A stretch of 64,000 nucleotides of DNA from Streptomyces sp. G-G2 (GCF_030063135.1 NZ_JASISO010000015.1:62001-126000); one strand, 5' to 3'; counted from the stretch's first letter, positions 52,165-61,796 are shown. Notes: generated by a model from the sequence alone, not told the origin. Numbers and translations are program-made.

Positions 52165-53650
52165 GGAGCGGACCCGGATCCTGGACCGCGTACGGCAGCG
52201 CGTACGCGGCCGTGTTCCGGAACGCGGTGGGCTCCCCGCCCTGGCCCGGCGCCTGCGGCCCCGGTCCGTGCGCGCGCGGGCCACGCTCGGCGCGTCCGCC
52301 GTGGTCGCGCTGGCGCTCGGCGCCGTCTCCTTCGGCCTGGTCGGACTGCTGGAGGACAACCTGCTGCACAACGCCCAGAGCGACGCCGAACGCCAGGCCG
52401 TCTCCACCGCCGCGCTGGCCACCGAGGGCCGGCTGGGCCCCGTACTGATCCCGGGCCGGGGAACGGACTTCCTCCAGGTCGTCGACACCCGGGGCCGGGT
52501 CCTCGCCGCGAGCCCGAACCTCTCGGGACGCCCCGCGGTCTCGGGGGCCCGGCCCGGCGCGCCCGGTACGGTCCGCGGCACCTGGAACGGCGGCCCGGTA
52601 CGGGAGGAGCACCGCCAGCGGGTGGTCCAGGTGACCGCGGCGACGGCGCAGGGGCTCGTCACCGTCTACGCGGGGACCTCGCTGCGGCAGGCCGACGCGG
52701 CGGGCGACCTGATCGTGGTCGCGCTGGCCGTCGTGATGCCGCTGCTCGTCCTCACCGTCGCCCTGGTCACCTGGCGGGTGACCGGATGGGCGCTGCGCCC
52801 GGTCGAGGCGATCCGCGCCGAGGTCGCCGAGATAAGCGACCTCGACCTGCACCGCCGGGTGCCCGTGCCCGCCAGCCAGGACGAGATCGCCCGGCTCGCC
52901 GTCACCATGAACGCCACCCTGGACCGGTTGGAGGCCGCCGGAATCCGCCAGCGGCAGTTCATCGCCGACGCCTCCCACGAGCTGCGCAGCCCGATCACCG
53001 TGCTCCGCACCCAGCTGGAGGTGGCCCGGGCGCACCCCGACCCGGCCCTGTGGGGCGAGTTGGTGAGCGGCGCGCTGGAGGACACCGTCCGGCTCCAGGA
53101 CCTGGCGGCGGACCTGCTGCTGCTGGCCCGCCTCGACACCACCGAACCGGCTCCCACCGCCGTCGTCGACCTTCCGGACGTGGCGCGGGAGGCCGCCCGC
53201 CCGCGCCGGGGGGACCGGATCCCCGTAGGCGTGGAGATCACGGTGGAGATCGCGGGCGGGGGGACGGTGCGGGGCAGCACGCTGTGGCTCTCGCGGCTCG
53301 TCACCAATCTCCTGGACAACGCGCGGCGCCACGCCGCGCACGAGGTCCGGCTCGCGCTGAGCGTGGACGCGGTCCGCGGGACGGTGGAGCTGACGGTCTC
53401 CGACGACGGGCCGGGCATCGCGGTGGCGGACCGCGAGCGGGTCTTCGAACGGTTCACCCGGCTCGACGACGCCCGCAGCCGTGACCAGGGCGGCAGCGGC
53501 CTCGGCCTGGCCATCGCCCGCGACATCGCCCACCGGCTGGGCGGCTCGCTCACGGTCCAGGACCCGCCGCCGGGGTCGGCCGCCGCCCGGCTCGGCGGGG
53601 CCCATCTGGTGGCCAGGCTTCCGCCGGCCGTCCCACACGTGGCGCCGTAG
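52157..53650 (+). CDS. Sensor histidine kinase
   Basis: A 497-residue membrane kinase. Two helices frame an extracellular domain (about 45-190): the first VVALALGAVSFGLVGLLEDN, the second LIVVALAVVMPLLVLTVALV. A HAMP region follows (about 205-265). The HisKA box is FIADASHELRSPITVLRTQL, with the phosphoacceptor His near 275. The ATPase domain has N-box VTNLLDNARRHA, G1 DDGPGIAVAD and G2 GSGLGLAIARD. GTG 52157 overlaps the response-regulator stop, so the pair is co-translated. The sensed signal is unknown; the sensor domain resembles that of kinases that answer envelope or metal stress. Confidence 0.95.
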   Translation: MAEERTRILDRVRQRVRGRVPERGGLPALARRLRPRSVRARATLGASAVVALALGAVSFGLVGLLEDNLLHNAQSDAERQAVSTAALATEGRLGPVLIPGRGTDFLQVVDTRGRVLAASPNLSGRPAVSGARPGAPGTVRGTWNGGPVREEHRQRVVQVTAATAQGLVTVYAGTSLRQADAAGDLIVVALAVVMPLLVLTVALVTWRVTGWALRPVEAIRAEVAEISDLDLHRRVPVPASQDEIARLAVTMNATLDRLEAAGIRQRQFIADASHELRSPITVLRTQLEVARAHPDPALWGELVSGALEDTVRLQDLAADLLLLARLDTTEPAPTAVVDLPDVAREAARPRRGDRIPVGVEITVEIAGGGTVRGSTLWLSRLVTNLLDNARRHAAHEVRLALSVDAVRGTVELTVSDDGPGIAVADRERVFERFTRLDDARSRDQGGSGLGLAIARDIAHRLGGSLTVQDPPPGSAAARLGGAHLVARLPPAVPHVAP

Positions 53651-53937
53651 CGACCCGTCGTAATCAAATCCCTTGTACGCAGCGGCGGTTGGCCGCTACC
53701 TTGCGAGGGCGGCCGGGCGTGTGCCCGGCGGTCGCGGCATTCGGCCCCATCGGGCCGGAAGGGCGGCACTGGTGCGGAAGGGTCACACCCACCGCTGACC
53801 CGGGCAGTGCGGGTCGGCGGGGCGGATGACGACTGGGAGAACGTCGGAGACGACGGATCGGCCGGGCCGGGGGGACAGCTCTGCCCCCGACTCGGGCGGC
53901 AAACAAACCGGTCCGATCCGCACCCTGAGGAGACACC

Positions 53938-54153
53938 TTGTTCGACCGCCTCGTGGACGTCCTCGCCCAGGCCAAGGCGCTCCGCGCCCTCACCGACCTG
54001 CTCACGGTCGTCGTCCGCATCATCCCGGCACTGTGCGTCGTGCTCGCGCTCGTTCCCTCCTTCTTCGTCTTCGCCTTCATCGGCGACGGCCCCCGGCGGT
54101 CCCTCCTCGACATCGTGGACCGGCTCACGAAGTGGACCCTGGCCCAGAACTGA
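53938..54153 (+). CDS. Small hydrophobic protein
   Basis: A 71-residue protein with one strong helix (LTVVVRIIPALCVVLALVPS) flanked by amphipathic arms, starting MFDRLVDVLAQAKALRALTD and ending DIVDRLTKWTLAQN. TTG 53938 has GAGGAG five nt upstream, a convincing site. It is probably a membrane micro-protein; I do not recognise a named family. The 287 bp gap upstream holds no other gene. Confidence 0.7.
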   Translation: MFDRLVDVLAQAKALRALTDLLTVVVRIIPALCVVLALVPSFFVFAFIGDGPRRSLLDIVDRLTKWTLAQN

Positions 54154-54268
54154 GCCCATAGGCCAATCCGGTCCGTCCGCGGCTCCGAATGGAGGGGGTG
54201 ACCGGGTCGCGGGAGGCGGGCCGGCAGGGAGGCCGCCGGACGGCGGCTCCTGACCGGAGGGATCATCG

Positions 54269-55561
54269 ATGAAGCCTGCCGCCGACCGTCTCGCCGCGCT
54301 GCTCGGGCCCTGGTTCGCCGGGCCCCTGCCGGTCCGGGTACGGGCCTGGGACGGTACGGAGGCCGGGCCCGAGGGGGCTCCGGTCGTCGTACTGCGGTCA
54401 CCGGAGGCACTGCGCAGGCTGCTCTGGCAGCCGGGTGAACTCGGCCTGGCCGAGGCGTACATCGCCGGGGACCTCGACGTCGAGGGCGATCTGGCCGAAG
54501 GGCTGGGCCGGGTGTGGAGCGCCCTGCGCGAGCACGGCACCGCCCGCCCGGGCCCGGGCGCCCTCGCGAAGGCGGCCGCCCTCGCCGCCGGCCTGGGCGC
54601 CGTGGGCCCGCCGCCCGCCGCCCCGGACGCCGGGCCCGGGCGGGCCCGGCTGCGCGGCCGGCCGCACAGCGCGGCCCGGGACCGCGCGGCGATCGCGCAC
54701 CACTACGATCTGTCGAACGAGTTCTACGCCCTGCTGCTGGACCGGACGATGGCCTACTCCTGCGGCTACTGGACCCGCCCGGACGATCCCGGCTACGGTC
54801 TGGCCGACGCGCAGCGGGACAAGCTGGAGCTGATCTGCCGCAAACTGGGACTCGGCCCCGGGAAGCGGCTGCTCGACGTCGGGTGCGGGTGGGGCGCGCT
54901 GGCGCTGTACGCGGCCCGGGAGCACAAGGCCGAGGTCACCGCGGTCACCCTGTCCCGGGCCCAGCACGCGTTCGTCGCGGCCCGGGTCGAGGAGGAGGGG
55001 CTGGGCGCGCTGGTCGACGTACAGCTGCGCCACTACCGCCACATCGAGGGCGGCGGTTACGACGCCGTCACGGCGATCGAGATGGGGGAACACGTGGGTG
55101 ACGCCGAGTACCCGGACTTCGCCGCCCTGCTGCACGGCGTACTGCGGCCCGGCGGGCGGCTGCTGGTCCAGCAGATGTCCCGGGGGGCGTCGGCGCCGGG
55201 CGGCGGGGCGTTCATCGGGACGTACATCGCGCCCGACATGCACATGCGGCCCGTGGGCCGGACCGTGGACCTGCTGGAGGTCGCGGGGCTGGAGGTGCGT
55301 TCGGTGGAGTCGCTGCGCGAGCACTACGTCCGTACGATCCGGGCCTGGCACCGGACCCTGGAGGAGCGCTGGGTACGGTTCACCGCGCTGGTGGGTGAGC
55401 CCACGGCCCGGGTGTGGCGGCTCTACCTGGCCGGGAGCGCCCTCGCCTTCGCACAGCGGCGGATGGGTGTGGACCAGATCCTCGCCGTACGCGCGTCCCG
55501 GGAGGGCGACGCGTCGATGCCGCCGACACCGGCGGCCTGGTACGGACGGGCCGCGTCGTGA
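54269..55561 (+). CDS. Cyclopropane-fatty-acyl-phospholipid synthase family methyltransferase
   Basis: A 430-residue protein. The N-terminal lipid-binding part (about 10-130) precedes a SAM methyltransferase core with motif I KRLLDVGCGWGALALYAARE near 205, an AVTLSRAQHAF segment, HYRHIEGG and the signature YDAVTAIEMGEHVGDAEYPD. It transfers a methylene or methyl group from SAM to membrane fatty acyl chains. ATG at 54269 has GGAGGG seven nt upstream. It overlaps the next gene by four nt (GTGA), so both form an operon with the alpha/beta hydrolase. Confidence 0.93.
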   Translation: MKPAADRLAALLGPWFAGPLPVRVRAWDGTEAGPEGAPVVVLRSPEALRRLLWQPGELGLAEAYIAGDLDVEGDLAEGLGRVWSALREHGTARPGPGALAKAAALAAGLGAVGPPPAAPDAGPGRARLRGRPHSAARDRAAIAHHYDLSNEFYALLLDRTMAYSCGYWTRPDDPGYGLADAQRDKLELICRKLGLGPGKRLLDVGCGWGALALYAAREHKAEVTAVTLSRAQHAFVAARVEEEGLGALVDVQLRHYRHIEGGGYDAVTAIEMGEHVGDAEYPDFAALLHGVLRPGGRLLVQQMSRGASAPGGGAFIGTYIAPDMHMRPVGRTVDLLEVAGLEVRSVESLREHYVRTIRAWHRTLEERWVRFTALVGEPTARVWRLYLAGSALAFAQRRMGVDQILAVRASREGDASMPPTPAAWYGRAAS

Positions 55562-56388
55562 CGCGCGGGGGCGGGAGCCGCGGCGGGGAACCGGCTCCGG
55601 ACGCGGACCAGGACCCGGCTCCGGACGCGGCCCCCGTCCTGGTCCGGCGGTGGGGGCCACCGGATCCCGAGGCCGTGGTCCTGCTGCTGCACGGCGGCCG
55701 GGCCGACGCCCTCGATCCGCCGTCGCGGCTCAACCTGCCGCGGACTCGGCTGCGCCCCTTCGGCTCCGCCATCGCCGCGGCCACCGGGCTGGACCGGGTG
55801 CTGGTGGCGGAGGTGCGCTACCGGCACCGGGGCTGGAACGGGGCGCGCGCCGACGCCGCGCGGGACGCGCGACGGGCCCTGGCCGAGGTCCGGCGGGACG
55901 CCGGTCCGGTGCCGGTGGTGCTGGTGGGGCACTCGATGGGCGCGCGCGCGGCGCTCGCCGTGGCGGACGACCCCTTCGTACGCGGTGTGGTCGCCCTCGC
56001 GCCCTGGTGCCCGCCGGGGGAACCGACCGGGCACCTGACGGGACGGCGGCTGCTGCTCCTGCACGATCCGGCGGACCGGGTCACCGCCGCCCGCGCCACC
56101 TGGGACTTCGCTCAACGGGCCCGCGCGGACGGTGCGTGGGCGCTGGGCGTCCTGATGCCGAAGGGGGGCCACGCCATGCTGCGCGACGCTCACGTCTGGC
56201 ACCGGGTGACGACGGCGCTGACCCTGGGGCTGCTGGGCCTGGCTCCCCTCCCCCCGGAACTGTGGGCTCCGGGCAGCGAGCCGGTCCTGCCCCTCGAACG
56301 GTTGCTGCCACGGCTGGGGTCGGCGCCGGGACCGCTGCCGGACGCCCCGGCGCGGAGCTCCACCGGCCGCCCGCCCCCGCCGAACTGA
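55558..56388 (+). CDS. Alpha/beta hydrolase
   Basis: A 276-residue protein starting at GTG 55558 in the preceding stop. The oxyanion region is VLLLHGGRAD, the nucleophile elbow is LVGHSMGARAAL (Ser near 125), the acid is in LLLHDPADRVT, and the His in KGGHAML. The N-terminal tail is Asp/Pro-rich. It is coupled to the cyclopropane synthase gene, hinting at membrane-lipid work (esterase or lipase), but the substrate is unknown. It ends in a disordered Pro/Arg-rich tail. Confidence 0.9.
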   Translation: MTRGGGSRGGEPAPDADQDPAPDAAPVLVRRWGPPDPEAVVLLLHGGRADALDPPSRLNLPRTRLRPFGSAIAAATGLDRVLVAEVRYRHRGWNGARADAARDARRALAEVRRDAGPVPVVLVGHSMGARAALAVADDPFVRGVVALAPWCPPGEPTGHLTGRRLLLLHDPADRVTAARATWDFAQRARADGAWALGVLMPKGGHAMLRDAHVWHRVTTALTLGLLGLAPLPPELWAPGSEPVLPLERLLPRLGSAPGPLPDAPARSSTGRPPPPN

Positions 56389-56458
56389 TGCCGCACTTCC
56401 CGGCAACAACCCGGCGCGGCGGAGGGCTCATTCGCTCGCTCGCGGGTATACGCCGCCC

Positions 56459-57181
56459 ATGAAACAGACCTGGTACAAGCGGAGGGCCGCCGGCGCGGGT
56501 GCGGAGACCGAAACTGGCGGGCGGGCGAAGAGCCTGGTGGCCACGCTGCGCAAGCCTTCGAAAGGACCCGTGCGGGAGCGGCCGCGGGAGCCGGTCCGGC
56601 GAAAGCCGGAACGAAAGCCCCTGGCCGAGCCCGTGGTCGAACCGTCCGCCGGGCCGGGCCCCGGCTCGGGCGCCGCGCTGCGCCGCCCGGCTCCGATGCA
56701 CCCCGCGCTCCGAGCCGCGGCCATGGTCCTCGCGCTGATCGGCACCATCGCCTTCAGTGTGGTCCTGGCCCGGCTCACCCTGGAGCCCTCCCCGGCCTCC
56801 GCGGCCCTCACCTACAGCAATGTGCGTCCGGGGCAGTCGATCCGGGCCTACGTCGACCACGGGACGTTCCGCGAGACCGTGCGGCAGCTCGGCGGGAACC
56901 TGCTGCTGGGCGTGCCGTTCGGGGTGCTGCTGCCCGTCCTGGTGCCGCAGGCGCGCGGGCTGGCGCGGGTGGTGGCGTGCACCGCGCTGGTGATGGTGCT
57001 GGTCGAGCTGGTCCAGGGGGCCCTGGTGACGGGCCGGGCCTTCGACATCGACGACGTCATCCTCAACACCTCGGGCGCACTGCTCGGTTACCTGCTGCTG
57101 GGGCGGCGGCTGGGGCGGGCCGTGCATCCCCGGCGCAGGCACTGGTGGCACCGCTTCACCCAGCGGGCCGACGCCCGGTAG
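56459..57181 (+). CDS. VanZ family membrane protein
   Basis: A 240-residue protein: a long basic N-terminal extension (about 1-75) and about four helices. The VanZ core is GGNLLLGVPFGVLLPVLVPQ, then VELVQGALVTGRAFDIDDVI and NTSGALLGYLLLGRRL, matching the conserved E-x2-Q and D-x-x-D-x-x-x-N pattern. VanZ-like proteins give low-level glycopeptide resistance in some bacteria, but most actinobacterial copies are uncharacterised. ATG at 56459 lacks a strong ribosome site. A DUF4230 gene follows after 45 bp. Confidence 0.85.
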   Translation: MKQTWYKRRAAGAGAETETGGRAKSLVATLRKPSKGPVRERPREPVRRKPERKPLAEPVVEPSAGPGPGSGAALRRPAPMHPALRAAAMVLALIGTIAFSVVLARLTLEPSPASAALTYSNVRPGQSIRAYVDHGTFRETVRQLGGNLLLGVPFGVLLPVLVPQARGLARVVACTALVMVLVELVQGALVTGRAFDIDDVILNTSGALLGYLLLGRRLGRAVHPRRRHWWHRFTQRADAR

Positions 57182-57226
57182 GGCCGGTGCGGCGTAGCCC
57201 GGGCGGATCCGGGGCATGCGCGTCGT

Positions 57227-57910
57227 ATGGACAAGTCATCGCTCGACGCGGAGCGGCGGCCCGGGCCGCCGCATCCGCGCCGCCTGCCGTGGTGGGGGCG
57301 GATCGTCGGCGCGCTGGTCGTGGCGGCGGTACTCGTGGCGCTCGTAGGCAGGTTCCATCTGCTCCCCGGTTTCGGTGACCTCTTCGGCGAGGAGACCCGG
57401 GACCGTTCGGGGCCCGTACTCCTCAAGTCGATCCAGGACATGCACCGTTACGAGGGCGCGGCCGGCAACTTCCAGGTGGTGGTGGACCTGGAGAAGGACG
57501 CGCCCTTCCTCCCGGACTCGATCCGCGGCACCCGGACGCTGTACGTCGGCGCGGGCAGCGTCAGCGGGTACGTCGACCTGGGCGCGCTCGGCGACAAGAG
57601 CATCACGGTGAACGCGGACCGCACCGCGGCGACGCTCCACCTGCCGCACGCCGTGCTCGGCACCGCGAACCTCGACCTCGACCACTCGTACGCGGTGTCC
57701 CAGCAGCGCGGACTGCTGGACCGACTGGGGGACCTGTTCTCCGGCAATCCCGGCGGCGAGGAGGCCGTGCAGCGGCTCGCGGTACGGCACATCTCCGACG
57801 CCGCGCGCGAGAGCGGGCTCGCCGAACGCGCCGAGAAGAACACCACGACGATGCTGGAGGGGCTGCTCCGATCGCTGGGGTTCCGGGAGGTGACGGTCAC
57901 CTACGCCTGA
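57227..57910 (+). CDS. DUF4230 membrane-anchored protein
   Basis: A 227-residue protein with an N-terminal helix (IVGALVVAAVLVALVGRFHL, about 24-43) and an extracellular domain with SIQDMHRYEGAAGNFQVVVD, RTLYVGAGSVSGYVDLGALG and LDLDHSYAVSQQRGLLDRL, the pattern of DUF4230. It is probably exported but stays attached; function unknown. ATG at 57227 has no strong ribosome site. It is transcribed with VanZ, and a strong hairpin follows the stop. Confidence 0.87.
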   Translation: MDKSSLDAERRPGPPHPRRLPWWGRIVGALVVAAVLVALVGRFHLLPGFGDLFGEETRDRSGPVLLKSIQDMHRYEGAAGNFQVVVDLEKDAPFLPDSIRGTRTLYVGAGSVSGYVDLGALGDKSITVNADRTAATLHLPHAVLGTANLDLDHSYAVSQQRGLLDRLGDLFSGNPGGEEAVQRLAVRHISDAARESGLAERAEKNTTTMLEGLLRSLGFREVTVTYA

Positions 57911-57934
57911 GGCTCCTCCCGCGCGCACGATGCG

Positions 57935-57960
57935 CCCCCGACCGCCGGAGCGGTCGGGGG
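57935..57960. terminator. Strong bidirectional terminator
   Basis: CCCCCGACCGC (57935-57945) and GCGGTCGGGGG (57950-57960) form a perfect 11 bp stem with a CGGA loop between the DUF4230 gene and the convergent EF-G paralogue. Confidence 0.85.
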
Positions 57961-57968
57961 CCCTACGT

Positions 57969-60095
57969 TCACGCGGGGAGCACCCGCGCGCGCACCGTCT
58001 CCGGTACGGGGGCGTAGCCCGTGGGCCGGGCGGTGAAGGTGCCCCGGCCCTGGCTGCGACTGCGCAACCGGGAGGCGTAGCCGAAGAGTTCGGCCAGCGG
58101 AACCGACGCGGTGATCGCCGTCGTGCCCGCACGGACCGCCGAACCGCAGACCCGGCCGCGGCGGGCCGCCAGATCGCCGAGCACCCCGCCGACCGCCTCG
58201 TCGGGGACGGTGACCACGACCTCGGCCACCGGTTCCAGCAGGTCCATCGCACAGGCGCGCAGGGCCTCGCGCAGCGCGAACCGGCCCGCCGCCCTGAACG
58301 CCATCTCCGAGGAGTCCTTGGAGTGCGTCGCACCATCGGTCAGCGTGACGCGCACCCCGGTCACCGGATGGCCGCCGAGGGGGCCCTCGGCGAGCGCGTC
58401 CCGGCAGCCCGCCTCGACCGCGCGGACGTACTCCTGCGGCACCCGCCCGCCGACGACCACCGACCGGAACACGAGCGCGCCGTCGCCCGCGCGGCCGCCG
58501 CCGCCATCGCCCGGGCCCGCGACCTCGCCCCCGCCGTCGAACGGTTCGACGTCGATGACCACGTGCGCGAACTGGCCCGCGCCGCCGTCCTGTTTGACGT
58601 GCCGGTACACCAGCCCGGACACGCCCCGGGCCACCGTCTCGCGGTAGGCCACGCGCGGCCTGCCGACGTCCACGAGCAGTCCGTGGCTGCGGCGGATCTT
58701 CTCCACCGCTACCTCCAGGTGCAGTTCGCCCATCCCGGACAGCAGTGTCTGGCCGGTCTCGCGGTCCGTCCGTACGGTCAGCGACGGGTCCTCCTCGACC
58801 AGTCGGCCCAGCGCCGACGCCAGTCTCCCGATCTCGGTGCCGGTCTTCGCCTCGACGGCCACGGAGACCACCGGGGCGGCCACCGCGGGGGGTTCGAGGA
58901 CGAGCGGGGCGCCGGGCGCGCAGAGCGTGGATCCGGACCGGGCCGACTTGAGCCCGACCACGGCCACGATGTCCCCGGCCACCGCCTCGTCGACCTCGGT
59001 GTGGCGGTCGGCCTGCACCCGCAGGATCCGGCCGATCCGTTCGGTGCGGCCCGCCGTCGCGTCCAGCACGGTGTCTCCCTTCCGAAGCGTTCCCGAGTAC
59101 ACGCGCAGGCAGGTCAGCCGTCCGGTCGCCGTCGCGTTCACCTTGAACGCGAGCGCGGCGAACGGCACCGAGGGGTCGGCGCGGCGTTCTTCCACGCCGC
59201 CGTCCCGGCCGGTTCCGGTCCCCCGGACGGGCGGAACGTCCGCCGGGGAGGGCAGGTACGCCACCACGGCGTCCAGCAGCGGTTCGACGGCGCGGTCGCG
59301 GTAGGCCGATCCGCACAGCACGACCACCCCTTCACCGCCACGGGTCAGGTCGCGCAGAGCGGCGGACAGCGTGGCGGCGGACAGCGCCGAGGTGGCGCAG
59401 TACTCCTCCAGCGCGGCCGGATGCAGCTCCGCCACCTGCTCCTCCAGCAACCGGCGTCGCCGCAGCGCCTCTTCGAGCAGCGCGCCGGGTACGTCGCCGG
59501 TCTCGAAGGATCCCGGCTCGGCGCCGCCGCCCCACACCAGCGCGCGCATCCGTACGAGGTCCACGACACCGGTGAACCCGTCCTCCCGCCCGATCGGCAG
59601 CTGGACCACCAGCGGAACGACGTGGAGCCGGTCCCGCAGGGAGGCGACGGCCGTGTCGAGATCCGCTCCGACCCGGTCCATCTTGTTGACGAAGGCGATG
59701 CGCGGCACTCCGTGGCGGTCGGCCTGCCGCCACACGGACTCGCTCTGCGGTTCGACGCCCGCGACGGCGTCGAAGACGGCGACGGCCCCGTCGAGCACCC
59801 GCAGGGACCGCTCCACCTCGTCGGAGAAGTCGACGTGGCCCGGGGTGTCGATGAGATTGATCCGGTGGCTGTCCCAGGTGCAGCTGACGGCCGCCGCGAA
59901 GATGGTGATCCCGCGGTCGCGTTCCTGCGGGTCGAAGTCTGTGACGGTCGTGCCGTCATGGACCTCGCCCCGTTTGTAGGTGGCACCGGTCGCGTAGAGG
60001 AAGCGTTCGGTGAGCGTGGTCTTGCCCGCGTCGACGTGCGCGAGGATGCCGAGGTTGCGGACGGTGGTGGTAGTGGTCGTGGTGTCGGTGCGCAT
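57969..60095 (-). CDS. EF-G paralogue (elongation factor G-like GTPase)
   Basis: A 708-residue translational GTPase. G1 is [19 protein letters not shown], switch [15 protein letters not shown]3 [16 protein letters not shown]4 [11 protein letters not shown]. Domains II-V follow; domain IV (about 460-590) has [15 protein letters not shown], and the C-terminal domain V ends with [18 protein letters not shown]. It is shorter and more diverged than housekeeping EF-G and resembles the EF-G2/Otr(A)-type paralogues that protect or recycle ribosomes, so a role in antibiotic stress or resistance is possible. ATG at 60095 has GAAAGG upstream. A 24-codon leader ORF and a hairpin lie 160 bp upstream. Whether it is a true resistance protein cannot be told from sequence. 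Confidence 0.88.
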   Translation of the reverse strand: MRTDTTTTTTTVRNLGILAHVDAGKTTLTERFLYATGATYKRGEVHDGTTVTDFDPQERDRGITIFAAAVSCTWDSHRINLIDTPGHVDFSDEVERSLRVLDGAVAVFDAVAGVEPQSESVWRQADRHGVPRIAFVNKMDRVGADLDTAVASLRDRLHVVPLVVQLPIGREDGFTGVVDLVRMRALVWGGGAEPGSFETGDVPGALLEEALRRRRLLEEQVAELHPAALEEYCATSALSAATLSAALRDLTRGGEGVVVLCGSAYRDRAVEPLLDAVVAYLPSPADVPPVRGTGTGRDGGVEERRADPSVPFAALAFKVNATATGRLTCLRVYSGTLRKGDTVLDATAGRTERIGRILRVQADRHTEVDEAVAGDIVAVVGLKSARSGSTLCAPGAPLVLEPPAVAAPVVSVAVEAKTGTEIGRLASALGRLVEEDPSLTVRTDRETGQTLLSGMGELHLEVAVEKIRRSHGLLVDVGRPRVAYRETVARGVSGLVYRHVKQDGGAGQFAHVVIDVEPFDGGGEVAGPGDGGGGRAGDGALVFRSVVVGGRVPQEYVRAVEAGCRDALAEGPLGGHPVTGVRVTLTDGATHSKDSSEMAFRAAGRFALREALRACAMDLLEPVAEVVVTVPDEAVGGVLGDLAARRGRVCGSAVRAGTTAITASVPLAELFGYASRLRSRSQGRGTFTARPTGYAPVPETVRARVLPA

Positions 60096-60234
60096 GGCCC
60101 GAGGCCTTTCCGGCGTGTTCTGTGTCAGGGCGGCGCGAAGTGCCCGGGGATGCCGCGAGCAGGGCTCAACAGGCAGGGGGGAAGAGGGTGTTCACGAAGC
60201 GGCCATGAGGGCGTTCACTCTTCGTCCCGGACGT

Positions 60235-60262
60235 CCGGTGACAACCGCGCGGCGGTCACCGG
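60235..60262 (-). promoter_or_regulatory. Attenuator-like hairpin overlapping the leader ORF stop
   Basis: On the transcript CCGGTGAC and GTCACCGG (60235-60242 and 60255-60262 on the plus strand) form an eight bp stem; the TGA of the leader ORF is inside the 5' arm. A ribosome at the leader end would melt it. Confidence 0.6.
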
Positions 60263-60330
60263 GAAACCGAGGACACCAGGATCACGTCGTACCGCGACCG
60301 GAGAACGCGGACAGCGATGGTGTGGCACAT
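60256..60330 (-). CDS. Leader peptide upstream of EF-G paralogue
   Basis: ATG 60330 has GAGGGGA eight nt upstream. The 24-residue peptide runs MCHTIAVRVLRSRYDVILVS then SVSR and a TGA at 60256, rich in Val and Arg. It is too short to be an ordinary gene, but its strong ribosome site, its position and the stop codon inside a hairpin are those of a ribosome-sensing leader. Alternatively it may be chance. Confidence 0.55.
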   Translation of the reverse strand: MCHTIAVRVLRSRYDVILVSSVSR

Positions 60331-60700
60331 GCTGTGGGCTCCCCTCGTTCGGTGGTTCGGTGACACGCGCACCGCGATCTCAGGGCGGTGCCACGCAGGA
60401 GCGAGTGTAGGCGGCCGGGACGGGCACGGCACGGTCTTTTTCCGCCCGGGCTCTGCGCAGGAGGACACGTTCCGTCACGACGGCCCGGGTTCAAGGGCCG
60501 AATGGTGGACCGGTTTTGCGACGGAATGGCGGCGGAACGGACGGATTCAGCGGCTGGTCCGGGGAATTCCGGCAGGTCCGACGGCGGCGCGATCCATTCG
60601 CTCTCCACGCATGTGGACTGGGCCGCCCTTGAACGGCGTCGACATACTGGCGCCGAACCGCAGGAACATTCCCCCACCCAAGGGAAGAGGGATCATTCTC
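60331..60700. other. Gap with divergent promoters
   Basis: 370 bp between the leader ORF (minus) and the I36 gene (plus). The promoters of both must lie here. Open frames in this stretch have no family match; an A/C-rich patch precedes the I36 gene. I cannot place promoter boxes firmly. Confidence 0.5.
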
Positions 60701-61072
60701 ATGCGTATCATCCGTCCGCTCGTCATGGGCGCCATGGCTCTCGTCGCCGTCATCGGAACCGCCCCGGCAGCCCTCGCGGCCCCGCCCGCCCCCACCGCGT
60801 ACAACTGTTCCACCGGCTGGTTCTGCATCTACAGCGGCTGGGACGGCAGCGGGACACGCTGCCAGTGGCAGAGCGCCCAGCGCGCGAACACCGCCGACGA
60901 CTGCAGTTTCATCCGCAACGGCCAGAACGTCCGCTCCGTCGCCAACAGCACCGGGCGGCGCAAGCAGTACTACACGGGAACCAACTACAACAACCGCGTG
61001 GGATCGACCCCTTCGGGTGGCAGCGGGAATCTCCAGGGCAGCTACCAGATCCGCTCCTTCAAACCCCAGTAA
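60701..61072 (+). CDS. Secreted peptidase-inhibitor family I36 protein
   Basis: A 123-residue secreted protein. Signal peptide: VMGAMALVAVIGTAPAALA, with cleavage at ALA-AP near residue 27. The mature domain has the I36 layout: NCSTGWFCIYSGWDGSGTRC, DDCSFIRNGQNVRSVANST, with paired Cys and aromatic residues, as in SMPI-type metalloproteinase inhibitors of Streptomyces. ATG at 60701 follows GAGGG. The inhibited protease is unknown. A strong hairpin follows about 110 bp downstream. Confidence 0.83.
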   Translation: MRIIRPLVMGAMALVAVIGTAPAALAAPPAPTAYNCSTGWFCIYSGWDGSGTRCQWQSAQRANTADDCSFIRNGQNVRSVANSTGRRKQYYTGTNYNNRVGSTPSGGSGNLQGSYQIRSFKPQ

Positions 61073-61181
61073 TAATTCACGAGGGAATGACCGGACGCAT
61101 TCTCACGCCGCCGCGCCGGAAAGGCGGCAGGGGCACGGGCCGCCACGGGCGGCCTCGGGCACCACGCAGCGTGAGGGGCGT

Positions 61182-61222
61182 GAAGGAGCCCTGTCGCACG
61201 CTCTCCGCGACAGGGCTCCTTC
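61182..61222. terminator. Very strong bidirectional terminator
   Basis: GAAGGAGCCCTGTCGC (61182-61197) and GCGACAGGGCTCCTTC (61207-61222) form a perfect 16 bp stem with a nine nt loop between the I36 gene and the truncated hydrolase. Confidence 0.9.
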
Positions 61223-61249
61223 GCGATCGCCTACGCCGTGCTAGTGCCG

Positions 61250-61780
61250 CTAGATCTGGCGCGCGGCGGCGCGGATCGAGTCGAGGACGAGCTCGGGCCG
61301 CGAGAGCATCGGGACGTGGCTGGTGTCGGCCTCGACGGTGGTGGCGATGCGTTCGGCCATGAACCGCTCCAGCTCTGGATTGATGGCGTGGTCCTGCTTG
61401 GCCACGATGTACTGGCTCGGCTTCGACCTCCAGGCGACCTCGTCGGTCCTGGTCCCGAGGAGTTCCGCGCGCGGGGCGCCCTGGGTCGCCCAGACCAGCT
61501 GCCGCTCCTCCTCGGGCAGGTCGCCGCAGAAGTGGGAGATTCCGGCGCGGGCGATCCACAGCCGCCCGTCCTCGCTGTCCAGGTGGGAGAAGAGCGGCGG
61601 CGGGTCGAACTTTCCGATCAGCGCCTCCGTGCTCTCCCCCGCGTCGGGCGCGAGCGCGGCGATGTAGACGAGCGCGCCGACCCGGTCGTCGGTACCGGCG
61701 GCGGTGATGACGAAGCCGCCCCAGGAGTGGCCGACGAGGACCGCCGGGGCGCTGACCCGGCCCGTGACCCGCGCCGCCAC
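61250..61780 (-). pseudogene. N-terminally truncated alpha/beta hydrolase
   Basis: The 176-residue frame starts just before the nucleophile elbow VLVGHSWGGFVITAA (Ser near 19) and keeps VYIAALAPDAGES, the cap region and the His in EADTSHVPMLSRPELV. The usual first 70-90 residues, including the oxyanion HGG segment and the first beta-strands, are missing; upstream is a purine-rich tract instead. GTG 61780 is the only start and has no ribosome site. It is most likely an inactive remnant. Confidence 0.75.
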
Positions 61781-61796
61781 GGCCGGCTTTCCCCCA

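Noticed and set aside
53651..53937. Possible small RNA between histidine kinase and micro-protein
   Set aside because: Some GC-rich hairpins are visible but no promoter-terminator pair that I can support.
60256..60468. Longer 70-codon reading of the leader region
   Set aside because: The upstream part has no ribosome site; the strong site belongs to the inner ATG at 60330.
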